From JBFKAV01 sp041621405 (lineage in GTDB: Bacteria > Pseudomonadota > Alphaproteobacteria > Rhodobacterales > Rhodobacteraceae), in assembly GCA_041621405.1 (NCBI GenBank), contig JBFKAV010000012.1, forward strand, positions 1 to 40,092: a stretch of DNA of 40,092 nucleotides, written 5' to 3'. Positions 27,171-35,687 of the stretch are shown here, piece after piece. Position 1 is the first letter of the stretch, and each line of letters begins with the position of its first letter. Made by a program: the position numbers and the translations under genes. Under the pieces are notes generated by a model. That model had not been told where the DNA came from and did not search any database. It worked only from the letters and a program-made list of their open reading frames with translations.

Positions 27171-27931
27171 ACCTGCCGCGCACGCCTTCCTTCCGTCTCG
27201 ATGGCCGCCGTGCGCTGGTCACGGGTGCTTCCTCTGGCATCGGCCTCGCCTGCGCGGCTGCCCTTGCCGAGGCCGGGGCCCATGTCGTCTGCGCCGCGCG
27301 CGGGGCCGAAAAGCTCGCGGCCGCAGTGGACGGGATCGCGGCGGCGGGCGGCAGCGCCGAGGCTTTGCCGCTGGACATGGCCGATCTCGACGAACTGACC
27401 GCCAAGCTGAAGGGTCAGGACCCTTTCGACGTCGCCGTGAACTCCGCCGGCCTCGCCCGCCACGGCCCGGCGCTCGAGACCCGGCCCGAGGACTATGACG
27501 CCGTGATGGCCGTCAACCTCCGCGCTGCCTACTTTCTCTCGGCGGGGGTTGCGAAGGGCATGATCGCGGCGAAGAAGCCCGGCTCGATCATCCACATCTC
27601 CAGCCAAATGGCCCATGTTGGCGGCATCGACCGCGCGGTCTACTGCGCCTCGAAGCACGGGCTCGACGGCATGGTGAAGGCTATGGCCATCGAATGGGGC
27701 CCCCAGCGCATCCGCATCAACACCGTCTGCCCGACCTTCATCCGCACGCCGCTTACCAAAGCCACTTTCGCCAATCCCGAGCGCGTCCGCTGGATCGAGG
27801 AGAAGATCAAGCTCGGTCGAGTCGGTGAGGTCGAGGACATCATGGGCGCGGTCATCTACCTGGCTTCGGACGCCTCGGGCTTGGTTACGGGAACTGCGCT
27901 CATGATCGACGGCGGCTGGACGGCGGATTGA
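27167..27931 (+). CDS. Short-chain dehydrogenase/reductase (SDR)
   Basis: 254 residues from ATG 27167, which overlaps the dehydrogenase stop (ATGA); an in-frame ATG at 27107 lies within that gene. It is a classical SDR: cofactor motif TGASSGIG near residue 20, NSAG near 90, and catalytic Ser146, Tyr159 and Lys163 (YCASKHG). The C-terminus has the usual TGTALMIDGGWTAD end. It should oxidise or reduce a secondary alcohol/ketone with NAD(P). An FabG-like enzyme in a catabolic operon with an importer commonly acts on a sugar or polyol; the actual substrate is unknown. Its stop overlaps the start of the regulator gene. Confidence 0.93.
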   Translation: MNLPRTPSFRLDGRRALVTGASSGIGLACAAALAEAGAHVVCAARGAEKLAAAVDGIAAAGGSAEALPLDMADLDELTAKLKGQDPFDVAVNSAGLARHGPALETRPEDYDAVMAVNLRAAYFLSAGVAKGMIAAKKPGSIIHISSQMAHVGGIDRAVYCASKHGLDGMVKAMAIEWGPQRIRINTVCPTFIRTPLTKATFANPERVRWIEEKIKLGRVGEVEDIMGAVIYLASDASGLVTGTALMIDGGWTAD

Positions 27932-28941
27932 TGAAGGAGAAGGTCACATCGTTCCACGTTGCCCGCCGCGCCGGCGTCAGCCAATCGGCGGTCAGCCGCG
28001 CCTACACGCCGGGAGCCTCAATCTCTGCCACCATGGCCGAAAAGGTCCGCCGCGCCGCCGAAGAACTCGGCTATCGCCCCAACCCGATCGCCCGCGCGAT
28101 GATCACCGGCAAGAGCCGGATCATCGGCCTCGTCGTGGCCTACCTCGAGAACCAGTTCTACCCGCTCGCGCTGGAACGGCTGAGCCGGGCGCTGCAGGCG
28201 CGCGGCTATCACATTCTTGTATTCCTCGCCGAGAACCCCGCGGAGGACGTGGCGCCTGTGGTGGAGGAGCTTGTCAGCTACCAGGTCGATGCGATCATCA
28301 CTGCCTCGGTCGGCATCACCGACGCGCTCGCGAGCCTTTGCGAGGCGGCCGGCATTCCCGTCGTGATGTTCAACCGCGGTCAGAACGATGCCCGCCTTTC
28401 GGAGGTCACCTCGGACAATGTCGGGGGCGGTCGTACGGTCGCTCATTTCCTCGCCGCGGGCGGACACAAGCGCATCGCCCATATCGCCGGCTGGGGGGAA
28501 TCGTCGACCGGGCGCGACCGCGCGCGCGGCCTCGTCGAGGGGCTGAAGGAACACGGTCTCGCCCCGGTGGCCGTCGTCGACGGCAAGTACGACCGCGAAA
28601 CCGCGGCTGCCGCAGCGCGCGACATCTTCGGCCGGTCCGACCGGCCCGACTCGGTCTTCGTCGGCAACGATCACATGGCGTTTGCGGTGATGGACGTGCT
28701 CCGCTTCGAGCTTGGACTCAAGGTGCCGGGGGACGCCTCGGTCGTGGGCTATGATGACGTGCCGATCGCGAGCTGGCCCGCCTACGACCTCACCACGATC
28801 CGCCAGCCGGTGAACCGCATGGTCGAGACCGCCGTCGATGCGCTGATCTCGCGAATCGAGGGCAAGAAGGAACCGCGACACATCCTCATTCCAGGGCCTC
28901 TCGTGATCCGCGGATCCGCACGAAAGCCGGAGGTATTCTGA
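27931..28941 (+). CDS. LacI-family transcriptional regulator
   Basis: 336 residues from ATG 27931 (TTG 27928 is an adjacent alternative); the start overlaps the SDR stop. The N-terminal DNA-binding domain reads VTSFHVARRAGVSQSAVSRAY, then the hinge region LGYRPNPIARAMITGKSRIIG. The periplasmic-binding-protein-like effector domain follows, with AIITASVGITDAL, ARGLVEGLKEHG, SVFVGNDHMAFAVMDVLR, VVGYDDVPIASWPAYDLTTI and RQPVNRM. Regulators of this type sense the imported substrate or an intermediate and repress the operon. Lying inside the plus-strand operon, it would be autoregulated if it acts on the divergent region at 24059-24305. Confidence 0.93.
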   Translation: MKEKVTSFHVARRAGVSQSAVSRAYTPGASISATMAEKVRRAAEELGYRPNPIARAMITGKSRIIGLVVAYLENQFYPLALERLSRALQARGYHILVFLAENPAEDVAPVVEELVSYQVDAIITASVGITDALASLCEAAGIPVVMFNRGQNDARLSEVTSDNVGGGRTVAHFLAAGGHKRIAHIAGWGESSTGRDRARGLVEGLKEHGLAPVAVVDGKYDRETAAAAARDIFGRSDRPDSVFVGNDHMAFAVMDVLRFELGLKVPGDASVVGYDDVPIASWPAYDLTTIRQPVNRMVETAVDALISRIEGKKEPRHILIPGPLVIRGSARKPEVF

Positions 28942-28943
28942 CC

Positions 28944-29957
28944 GTGAAGGGCTTTGACCCGAAATGGCGGGACGTCCCGCATTTCATCATCGGCATCACC
29001 AAGGAGATCTGGGAGGACCGCGAGATCGGCAGCCTGCGCCGGCGCTATGCGCCCGGACTGATCGTGCGGTCGCCGGCAAGCGTCGTGGTGGACAATACCA
29101 GGGTCATCGCCGCGACGATGGCGACGCTCGCAGAATTCCCCGACCGCGAGCTTCCGGGCGAGGACGTGATCTGGTGCGAGGATCCCGCGCGGTCGACCGA
29201 GGAGACCGATGCCTTCCTGTCCTCGCACCGGCTGATCTGCTGGGCCACCCATAGCCGCCCGGGCATGTACGGCGCGCCGACGGGCAAGCGGGTGACCTAC
29301 CGCATCCTGGCCGACTGCGCGCTCCGCTCGGACGCGATCTACGACGAATGGCTGGTGCGCGACCAGGCAGCCATCGTCCGGCAGATGGGCTTCGACGTCG
29401 AAGACTGGACCCGCGACCTAATCGCCCGCGAAGGCGGCCCGCAGAACTGCGTCCAGCCGATGACGCCCGAGAACGACGTAGCCGGGCCCTATGACGGGCG
29501 CGGCAACGACAACGAATGGGGCGCGCGGCTGGCCGATATCCTTGGCCGAATCATGGCGGCCGAGATGGACGTGATTCCCAAGAGCTACGACCGCGCCGCG
29601 AACCTGCACCATCCGGGCGGCAAGGACGTCTTCGGCCGGGCCGAGGCCGACCAGTTCTGGATGGGCCTGCGCGCCGCCTTCCCGGACGCCGAGTTCCGCA
29701 TCGACCACGTGATCGGCCGCGACGACCTGTTGATGCCGCCCCGCGCCGCGGTACGCTGGTCGCTCTGGGGCAAGCATGCCGGCTGGGGCCGGTTCGGCCG
29801 CCCGACGGGCGCGCAAGTCTATGTCATGGGCATCACCCATGCGGAGTTCGGTCCGTTCGGCGCCGATGGCGGACCGGTCATCCGCAACGAGTTCACACTC
29901 ATCGACGAAACGGCAATCTGGAAACAGATCCTGCTTCAGACGGGACAACACGAATGA
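28944..29957 (+). CDS. Two-domain SnoaL-like protein (paralogue A)
   Basis: 337 residues starting at GTG 28944, with GGAGG upstream in the end of the regulator gene. Two SnoaL-like halves are visible: residues ~1-150 (FIIGITKEIWEDREIGSLRR, SSHRLICWATHSRPGMYG, YDEWLVRDQAAIVRQMG) and ~180-330 (YDRAANLHHPGGKDVFGR, FWMGLRAAFPDAEFRIDHVI, AAVRWSLWGKHAGWGRFGRP, YVMGITHAEFGPFG). It is clearly homologous along its full length to the next gene (shared GITKEIWEDR, FGRPTGA, HVMGI/YVMGI, AIWKQIL), so the pair arose by tandem duplication. The shared YDEWLVRD tract suggests a conserved polar site. Function unknown; it may be a pathway-specific isomerase, hydratase or hydrolase. Confidence 0.85.
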   Translation: MKGFDPKWRDVPHFIIGITKEIWEDREIGSLRRRYAPGLIVRSPASVVVDNTRVIAATMATLAEFPDRELPGEDVIWCEDPARSTEETDAFLSSHRLICWATHSRPGMYGAPTGKRVTYRILADCALRSDAIYDEWLVRDQAAIVRQMGFDVEDWTRDLIAREGGPQNCVQPMTPENDVAGPYDGRGNDNEWGARLADILGRIMAAEMDVIPKSYDRAANLHHPGGKDVFGRAEADQFWMGLRAAFPDAEFRIDHVIGRDDLLMPPRAAVRWSLWGKHAGWGRFGRPTGAQVYVMGITHAEFGPFGADGGPVIRNEFTLIDETAIWKQILLQTGQHE

Positions 29958-30943
29958 AGGGCTTCTCCAATCGCTGGAAGGACTTCCCCGACTACATCCT
30001 CGGAATCACCAAGGAGATCTGGGAAGACCGCGGCATCGCCACGCTCGACCACTACTACGCCAGGGACATCCCGGTGCGCACACCGATGGGCCTCGCCCGC
30101 GGCAACCAGGCCACCATCGCCTCGACGATGGCGACCATCAGCGAGTTTCCCGACCGTCAGCTCTATGGCGAGGACGTGATCTGGTCGGGCGACGACAAAG
30201 ACGGCTATCTCTCCTCGCACCGGCTGATCACCACCGCGACCCACAGCCACGACGGCGTTTTCGGCCCGGCCTCCGGCCGCCGCTTCGCGATCCGCGTGAT
30301 CGCCGACTGCGCCGCGAAGGAAGACGTGATCTTTGACGAGTGGCTGGTGCGCGACTATGGCGGCATCGTCCGGCAGCTGGGCATGGAGCCGCGCGCCTAT
30401 GCGCAATCGCTCATCCGCGACGAGGGCGGGCCAGAGAAAGCAAGCAAGCCGTTCACCCCGGCGATCGACGAGCAGGGCCCTTACAAGGGCACCGGCAACG
30501 ACAATCAATGGGGCAAGCGCTATGCCGACACGCTGACCCGGATCATGGACAAGGACTTCACCCATATCCTCACCCACTACGACCGCGCCGCGATCGCCGA
30601 GTTTCCCGGCGCCCGAACCGTGATCGGCCACCGGGAGATCAGCGAAAGCTGGCTGCGGCTGCGCTCGGCCTTCCCGTCGGCCACGTTCAGGATCCACCAC
30701 CGGATCGGCATGGACGCGGACATGATGCCCCACCGCGCAGCGATCCGCTGGTCGCTCGACGGCACTCATGACGGCTGGGGCGCCTTCGGCCGGCCGACCG
30801 GTGCACCGGTCCATGTCATGGGCATCTGCCATGCCGAGTACGGGCCCTATGGCCCCGAAGGCGTCGGCCTGCGCCGTGAATACATCCTCTACGACGAAAT
30901 CGCCATCTGGAAACAAATCCTCATCCACGCCGGAGACATCTGA
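29954..30943 (+). CDS. Two-domain SnoaL-like protein (paralogue B)
   Basis: 329 residues from ATG 29954, overlapping the previous stop (ATGA). It repeats the architecture of paralogue A: GITKEIWEDRGIATLDHYYA, SSHRLITTATHSHDGVFGPA, FDEWLVRDYGGIVRQLGM, then THYDRAAIAEFPGARTVIG, AAIRWSLDGTHDGWGAFGRP, HVMGICHAEYGPYG and AIWKQILIHAGD. Retention of two diverged tandem copies suggests they act at different steps or form a heteromer. It ends with an ATGA-type overlap with the bicupin gene. The longer upstream frame (from 29516) lies inside paralogue A and is not coding. Confidence 0.85.
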   Translation: MKGFSNRWKDFPDYILGITKEIWEDRGIATLDHYYARDIPVRTPMGLARGNQATIASTMATISEFPDRQLYGEDVIWSGDDKDGYLSSHRLITTATHSHDGVFGPASGRRFAIRVIADCAAKEDVIFDEWLVRDYGGIVRQLGMEPRAYAQSLIRDEGGPEKASKPFTPAIDEQGPYKGTGNDNQWGKRYADTLTRIMDKDFTHILTHYDRAAIAEFPGARTVIGHREISESWLRLRSAFPSATFRIHHRIGMDADMMPHRAAIRWSLDGTHDGWGAFGRPTGAPVHVMGICHAEYGPYGPEGVGLRREYILYDEIAIWKQILIHAGDI

Positions 30944-31908
30944 TGACCCCTGCCGAAATGGAATCCCGCATCGTCCGCTACGGCGACCTGCAGCCCTGCA
31001 AGACCGCCTTCATCGACGCACACACTCCCGGCTCCGACCAGAAGGAGAACTTCACGATCATCGGCGGCGGCGTGTCGGAATCGAAGGACCAGCACGTCCA
31101 CATCACCATCCCGCACGGCTTCAACATCGGCGCCGCAGGCCAGCCGCCGAAGTGCCGGAACTCGCTTCACAGCCACCGCACGGCCGAAGTCTTCTTCGTG
31201 CTGAAGGGCCGCTGGCGGTTCTTCTGGGGCCGCTGGGGCAAGGCGGGCGAGGTGGTGCTCGAGGAGGGCGACATCATCAACATCCCGACCGGCATCTTCC
31301 GCGGTTTCGAGAACATCGGCACCGACTACGGGATGATCATGGCGATCCTCGGCGGCGACGATGCCGGCGGCGGCGTGATCTGGGCGCCGCAGGTGATCGA
31401 GGACGCGAAAGCCCACGGCCTGATCCTCGGAGAGAACGGCAAGCTCTACGACAGCAAGAAGGGCGAGAAGCTGCCCGATGGCGTGAAGCCGATGCCGCTC
31501 CTGACCGAGGACGAGCTGAAGGACTTCCCCGAGATGACGCCGATGCAGGTCGTGGGCATGGGCGTGCGCCGCTACAACGACATGGTGGCGCTGGCCAGCG
31601 AGAAGCCGGTGAAGGTGATCGGTGAGAAGGGCATCATCCGGGACAAGCCCGGCTTCGAGGTCGATCTGATCACCCGCGGCTCGGCGACCGAGAAGATGCA
31701 CGCCCACGACCGGCCCTCGGTGCTGATGCCGATGCGCGGCCACTGGCGCGTGACCTGGAAAGGCGGCGCCGCAACGCTCGCGCCGGGCGACACGATGAGC
31801 GTGCCGGAAAACCTGCCCCATGCCGCAGTGCCGTCGATGACTGGCGAGGCGTCGCTCTACCATATCGTCGCCACCGATGATCCAGCCGGTCCGACCTGGA
31901 AAGGATAG
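30943..31908 (+). CDS. Bicupin protein
   Basis: 321 residues with two cupin barrels. The first carries a cupin-1 motif, LHSHRTAEVFFVLKGRWRFF (His-x-His-x3-Glu-x-Gly spacing), and cupin-2 GDIINIPTGIFRGFEN, so it can bind a metal. The second has MHAHDRPSVLMPMRGHWRV and GDTMSVPENLPHAAV, where the Glu ligand is absent. Bicupins of this layout include ring-cleaving dioxygenases and sugar isomerase-like enzymes, but nothing here fixes the reaction. It lies between the SnoaL-like pair and the MetE-like gene, with overlaps or short gaps on both sides, so it belongs to the same pathway. It could be an isomerase, a dioxygenase or a metal-dependent lyase. Confidence 0.85.
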   Translation: MTPAEMESRIVRYGDLQPCKTAFIDAHTPGSDQKENFTIIGGGVSESKDQHVHITIPHGFNIGAAGQPPKCRNSLHSHRTAEVFFVLKGRWRFFWGRWGKAGEVVLEEGDIINIPTGIFRGFENIGTDYGMIMAILGGDDAGGGVIWAPQVIEDAKAHGLILGENGKLYDSKKGEKLPDGVKPMPLLTEDELKDFPEMTPMQVVGMGVRRYNDMVALASEKPVKVIGEKGIIRDKPGFEVDLITRGSATEKMHAHDRPSVLMPMRGHWRVTWKGGAATLAPGDTMSVPENLPHAAVPSMTGEASLYHIVATDDPAGPTWKG

Positions 31909-31911
31909 GCG

Positions 31912-33033
31912 ATGACGATTGCTACCACCCATGTGGGCTCGCTGCCGAGAACCCAGGAGGTCGTCGATTTCCTTTTTGCCCGCGAGCGCAAGGAAAGCTA
32001 CGACGCTGAGGCCTTCGACGCCGCGATGACCCGCGCGGTCGCCGAGACCGTGCGCAAGCAGGTCGAGGCCGGCATCGACATCGTCTCGGACGGCGAGACC
32101 TCGAAGATCAGCTACGCCACGTACGTCAAGGACCGCTACACCGGGTTCGACGGCGATTCCCCTCGCAACGCGCCGGCCGACCTCAAGCTCTTCCCGACGT
32201 TCCTCGAGCGGCTGGCGAACGAGGGCGGCACCCCGAAATACGCCCGGCCGATGTGCGTGGGCGAGGTGAAGTCGAAAGGGCAGGGGGAGCTGGAGAAGGA
32301 CATCGCCAACCTCAAGGCGGCGATGGCCGAGCACGGGGCGAAGCGCGGCTTCATGAACGCGGCCTCGCCGGGGGTGATCTCGCTTTTCCTCCAGAACAGC
32401 CACTACAAGAGCCGGGAAGCATATCTGGCTGCGCTCGCCGACGCGATGAAGGCCGAGTATGAGACTATCGTGGCGGCCGGCCTCGACCTCCAGCTCGACT
32501 GCCCCGACCTCGCGCTCTCGCGCCACATGCTCTTCACCGATCTCTCCGACGACGACTTCGTGAAGGTCGCGGCCACCCATGTCGAGGCGCTGAACCATGC
32601 GCTCCGCGACGTGCCCGAGGAGCGGGTGCGCATCCACATCTGCTGGGGCAACTACGAGGGCCCGCATGTCTGCGACGTGCCGATGGCGAAAATGTTCGAC
32701 ACGCTGATGTCGGCCAAGGCGCGATACGTGCTGTTCGAGACCTCGAACCCCCGCCACGGCCACGAGTGGGCTACCTTCCGCGACCGAAAGGCGGACATCC
32801 CCGAGGGCAAGGTACTTGTGCCCGGTGTCGTCGACACCACGACGAACTTCGTCGAGCACCCCGAGCTGATCGCCCAGCGGCTGGAGCGGTTCACCCAGAT
32901 CGTCGGCAAGGACCGCGTGATCGCCGGAAGCGATTGCGGCTTCGGTACGTTCGCAGGCTTCGGCGCGGTCGATCCCGACATTGCCTATGCCAAGCTCTCG
33001 GCGCTGGCCGAGGGCGCGCGACTGGCGTCGTGA
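31912..33033 (+). CDS. MetE C-terminal-domain-like zinc protein (cobalamin-independent methionine synthase family)
   Basis: 373 residues, about the size of the catalytic half of MetE, without the N-terminal half. It opens with TTHVGSLPRTQEVVDF, the family's GS.PR motif. Predicted zinc ligands are His242 and Cys244 (HICWGNY), Glu276 (LFETSNPRHGHE) and Cys342 (GSDCGFGT), equivalent to MetE His641, Cys643, Glu665 and Cys726. Relatives without the N-terminal half transfer methyl groups from non-folate donors or alkylate thiols (for example epoxyalkane:coenzyme M transferase). In this catabolic operon a role in demethylating or thiol-conjugating the substrate is an inference. Its stop overlaps the GTG of the hydrolase gene. 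Confidence 0.87.
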   Translation: MTIATTHVGSLPRTQEVVDFLFARERKESYDAEAFDAAMTRAVAETVRKQVEAGIDIVSDGETSKISYATYVKDRYTGFDGDSPRNAPADLKLFPTFLERLANEGGTPKYARPMCVGEVKSKGQGELEKDIANLKAAMAEHGAKRGFMNAASPGVISLFLQNSHYKSREAYLAALADAMKAEYETIVAAGLDLQLDCPDLALSRHMLFTDLSDDDFVKVAATHVEALNHALRDVPEERVRIHICWGNYEGPHVCDVPMAKMFDTLMSAKARYVLFETSNPRHGHEWATFRDRKADIPEGKVLVPGVVDTTTNFVEHPELIAQRLERFTQIVGKDRVIAGSDCGFGTFAGFGAVDPDIAYAKLSALAEGARLAS

Positions 33034-33722
33034 CGCCGCTCGTCCTCCTGCCCGGAATGATGTGCGACGGCCGGCTCTTCGGGCCGCAGGTCGCGGCACT
33101 CGGCCTCGACCGAGCCATCCATCTCGCGCCGATCTCTACCCATGACACGACGGCGACACTCGCCGCCGAGGTGCTCGCCCACGCGCCGCCACGTTTTGCC
33201 CTGGCAGGCCTCAGCATGGGCGGGATCGTGGCTATGGAGATCATGGCGCAAGCGCCCGAACGGGTCGAGCGGCTCGCGCTTCTCGACACCAATCCGCGCG
33301 CCGAACTTCCCGAGGTGAAGGCGAAACGCGGGCCGCAGATGGAGAAGGCGAGAGCCGGACAGCTTCGGGCATTGATGCGCGAGGAGATGAAGCCGAACTA
33401 CCTCGCCGAGGGGCCGGGCAAGAAGGCGGTGATGGACCTGTGCATGGCGATGGCGCTCGATCTCGGCCCCGAGGTCTTCGTCCGCCAGTCGCTGGCGCTG
33501 CGCGATCGACCCGACCGGCAGGAGGTGCTGCGCCAGGTGCGGGTTCCGACGCTCGTCCTCTGCGGCCGCGAGGACCGGCTCTGCCCGATCGAGCGCCACG
33601 AATTGATGCGCGACCTCATCCCCGGATCGCGGCTTGAGATCATCGACGGCGCGGCGCACATGCCGACGCTCGAGCAACCCGACAGAACGACGGCGGCTCT
33701 GGCCCGCTGGCTGGAGGTTTGA
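33030..33722 (+). CDS. Alpha/beta-fold hydrolase
   Basis: 230 residues from GTG 33030, overlapping the preceding stop (GTGA); the frame is open further upstream inside the MetE-like gene. It begins directly with the first strand and oxyanion region (LVLLPGMMCDGRLF). The nucleophile elbow is GLSMGG with Ser62, the acid lies in CGREDRLCP, and the His is in DGAAHMPTLEQP. It resembles small esterases or enol-lactonases that hydrolyse a pathway intermediate. It is the last gene of the plus-strand catabolic operon; a short hairpin overlaps its stop. Confidence 0.9.
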   Translation: MTPLVLLPGMMCDGRLFGPQVAALGLDRAIHLAPISTHDTTATLAAEVLAHAPPRFALAGLSMGGIVAMEIMAQAPERVERLALLDTNPRAELPEVKAKRGPQMEKARAGQLRALMREEMKPNYLAEGPGKKAVMDLCMAMALDLGPEVFVRQSLALRDRPDRQEVLRQVRVPTLVLCGREDRLCPIERHELMRDLIPGSRLEIIDGAAHMPTLEQPDRTTAALARWLEV

Positions 33723-33740
33723 GGGCGCGACGCCCTTCTG
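33722..33740 (+). terminator. Candidate terminator of the catabolic operon
   Basis: AGGGCG (33722-33727), loop CGA and CGCCCT (33731-33736) form a 6-bp GC-rich stem starting at the last base of the hydrolase stop codon, followed by TCTG. The T run is very short, so it is a weak intrinsic terminator at best. The convergent ppx gene ends about 130 bases further on. Confidence 0.4.
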
Positions 33741-33870
33741 AAGATTCTGAAATCGGTCGACGCGCCCACGGCTCGCAATGCGTGCACGCTGGCCGAGGGC
33801 AAGCGCGGCTTCAACCGGGTCGCTCCGCGGACCAGTGCCGCGCTTCGCGCGCCCATCGAACAGAGCTGCC

Positions 33871-35424
33871 CTACGCCTCCGGCTCCACGACCATCGCCTC
33901 GTCGATGCCGGCGGCTTTCGCCAGCTGGCGCAGCCGGCTTTGCACCGCGTCGCTGTCCGGCATGCTTTCCTTGTCGAGGACCTCGAGCTTCACGGCATCC
34001 GCATCGATCCTCAGGCACGACTTTTCGAGGATCTCCGGAACGCTGGCCGAGAAACGATGTCCCAGGAGAAGCGTCCGGCCGAGGATCTCCGCGCGCTGCA
34101 ATTCGTTTCTCGTGAGAAGATCGCCAATCCTCGATTTCGCGAGATCGTCCACCTTGCCGCCGTACCGTGCCATGATCGCGACCGCGAGGAACGCTCTCTC
34201 GGTGTGAGAGATGCCCACGAAGGGAAATTGGAGCAGTCTCAGGAAACTTTCCGTGGCGCGGACCTTCTGGTGGTCGCGCCACGCCATATCGGTCAGGGCG
34301 CAAGCCGAAAGCCTGATCCGGCGATCGATCTGGCCCTCTCCGGGAAAGAGATCAGCGGTCCAGTGGCCGAGGGCCTTGCTGAAGGCCGGCACGCGTGCGT
34401 CCGGCAACCCGATCGCCTGCGCACCCTCGACGAGCGGATCGCGGTACCGTTCCTCCTCGTCGAGCTGCGCGTAGAGCCATCCCTCCCGAAGCCCGAAGGC
34501 CGAGAACACCACTCTTTCCGGCTTCAGCCTGCGGAGCACCCGCCACATGACCAGCGCCGAGGCCGAAAGCGTCGCGATCCTGCGACCGGGCACGTCCGGT
34601 AGTTCGGCAACCTCCTCCGGCGTCATCTTGGAGAGGGCCTTGGCCAGCTTCGACAGCTCCTTTGCGGGAAGTTCATAGCCGTGAACCACCCCGATCGGAT
34701 GATCGTTCATCGCGATATGCACCCTTGCCAGCGCCCGCCAGCCGCCCCCGACGGCGTAGAACACAGGCTCTGTCAGAAGCGGCGGCAGGTTGCCGTCGAG
34801 GATCGCGTCGACCTCGGCTTTGGCCTTGTCGAAACCCTCCTCCATCATCCTATTCACCGGCAGTGCACCGAGGGGCATGCTCGTGACCCGCTCGCCGACC
34901 CTGTCGCCGAGGATCTCCGCCACTTCGAGGCTGCCGCCGCCGATGTCACCGACAAGGCCCTTGGGCTGAAAGAACCCCGAAATGACCCCCAGCGCCGTGT
35001 AGTTCGCCTCTTCCTCGCCGGACAGAATGCGCGTCTTCAGCCCGGTTGCCGCCTTGATCTTCTTGACCAGCTCATCGCCGTTGGCTGCGCGGCGCGTGGC
35101 TTCGGTGGCGAGTATGTCCACGCGGGTAACGTCCATCGCCTTGGCCACTGCGCCGAAGCGCCGGATCGCCCGCAGAGCGTCGTCGAAGGCAGCCTTGGTA
35201 AAGCGACCCTTATCGTCCAGTCCGGCCCCCAGAGCGACGAGGGATTTCTCGTTGAACCTCGGAAACGGCGCGCGGCTCAGGTCGTCGTAGACGACGAGAC
35301 GGATCGAATTGGAACCGACATCGATGATGCCGTAGTGACTCTGCCGCCGTGCCAGCACGCGATCGGGTTCGATCTCGATCCGCCGCGGATCGGTACCTGA
35401 ATTCTCCGGTTTTCCGATTGGCAT
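33871..35424 (-). CDS. ppx: Ppx/GppA-family exopolyphosphatase
   Basis: 517 residues from ATG 35424, which has GGGAGG 5 bases upstream; the in-frame ATG at 35439 lacks such a site. The N-terminal ASKHA-fold ATPase-like domain has the family motifs GIIDVGSNSIRLVVYD, ATEATRRAANGDELVKKI, ILSGEEEANYTALGVI and GDIGGGSLEV. The C-terminal helical HD-like region follows from about residue 300 (FSAFGLREGWLYAQL). It releases phosphate from polyphosphate and/or hydrolyses pppGpp. It stands alone here, without ppk alongside, and separates the catabolic locus from the taurine genes. The remaining ~260 bases up to tauC contain no gene that I can support. Confidence 0.92.
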   Translation of the reverse strand: MPIGKPENSGTDPRRIEIEPDRVLARRQSHYGIIDVGSNSIRLVVYDDLSRAPFPRFNEKSLVALGAGLDDKGRFTKAAFDDALRAIRRFGAVAKAMDVTRVDILATEATRRAANGDELVKKIKAATGLKTRILSGEEEANYTALGVISGFFQPKGLVGDIGGGSLEVAEILGDRVGERVTSMPLGALPVNRMMEEGFDKAKAEVDAILDGNLPPLLTEPVFYAVGGGWRALARVHIAMNDHPIGVVHGYELPAKELSKLAKALSKMTPEEVAELPDVPGRRIATLSASALVMWRVLRRLKPERVVFSAFGLREGWLYAQLDEEERYRDPLVEGAQAIGLPDARVPAFSKALGHWTADLFPGEGQIDRRIRLSACALTDMAWRDHQKVRATESFLRLLQFPFVGISHTERAFLAVAIMARYGGKVDDLAKSRIGDLLTRNELQRAEILGRTLLLGHRFSASVPEILEKSCLRIDADAVKLEVLDKESMPDSDAVQSRLRQLAKAAGIDEAMVVEPEA

Positions 35425-35670
35425 CGACGCCTCCCGCATTGGTAAGAATGATCGTAAGGGCCGGCGACGGATTCGACCACGTGGAACCGGCCCAGGGTGG
35501 ACCCCGAACTCAGAAATGTCCGCCCCAGCGCTCGGAGCGGACCCTCGGTCAAGAGGGAGGCGGAAACCGGTCTTAGGTCAACGGGAGACTATCGGATCGG
35601 GAATCCCACATCTTCCGCCGCCGCCGACGCGTGAGCCGTGTCCTCCGGCTCAACTCCTGGGTCGGCTCAG

Positions 35671-35685
35671 ACGGCGGGCCGCCGT
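35671..35685 (-). terminator. Candidate terminator after tauC
   Basis: ACGGCG/CGCCGT arms with a 3-base loop form a hairpin starting 2 bases past the tauC stop on the minus strand. No T run follows, so termination strength is uncertain, but its position at the operon end fits. Confidence 0.4.
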
Positions 35686-35687
35686 TG

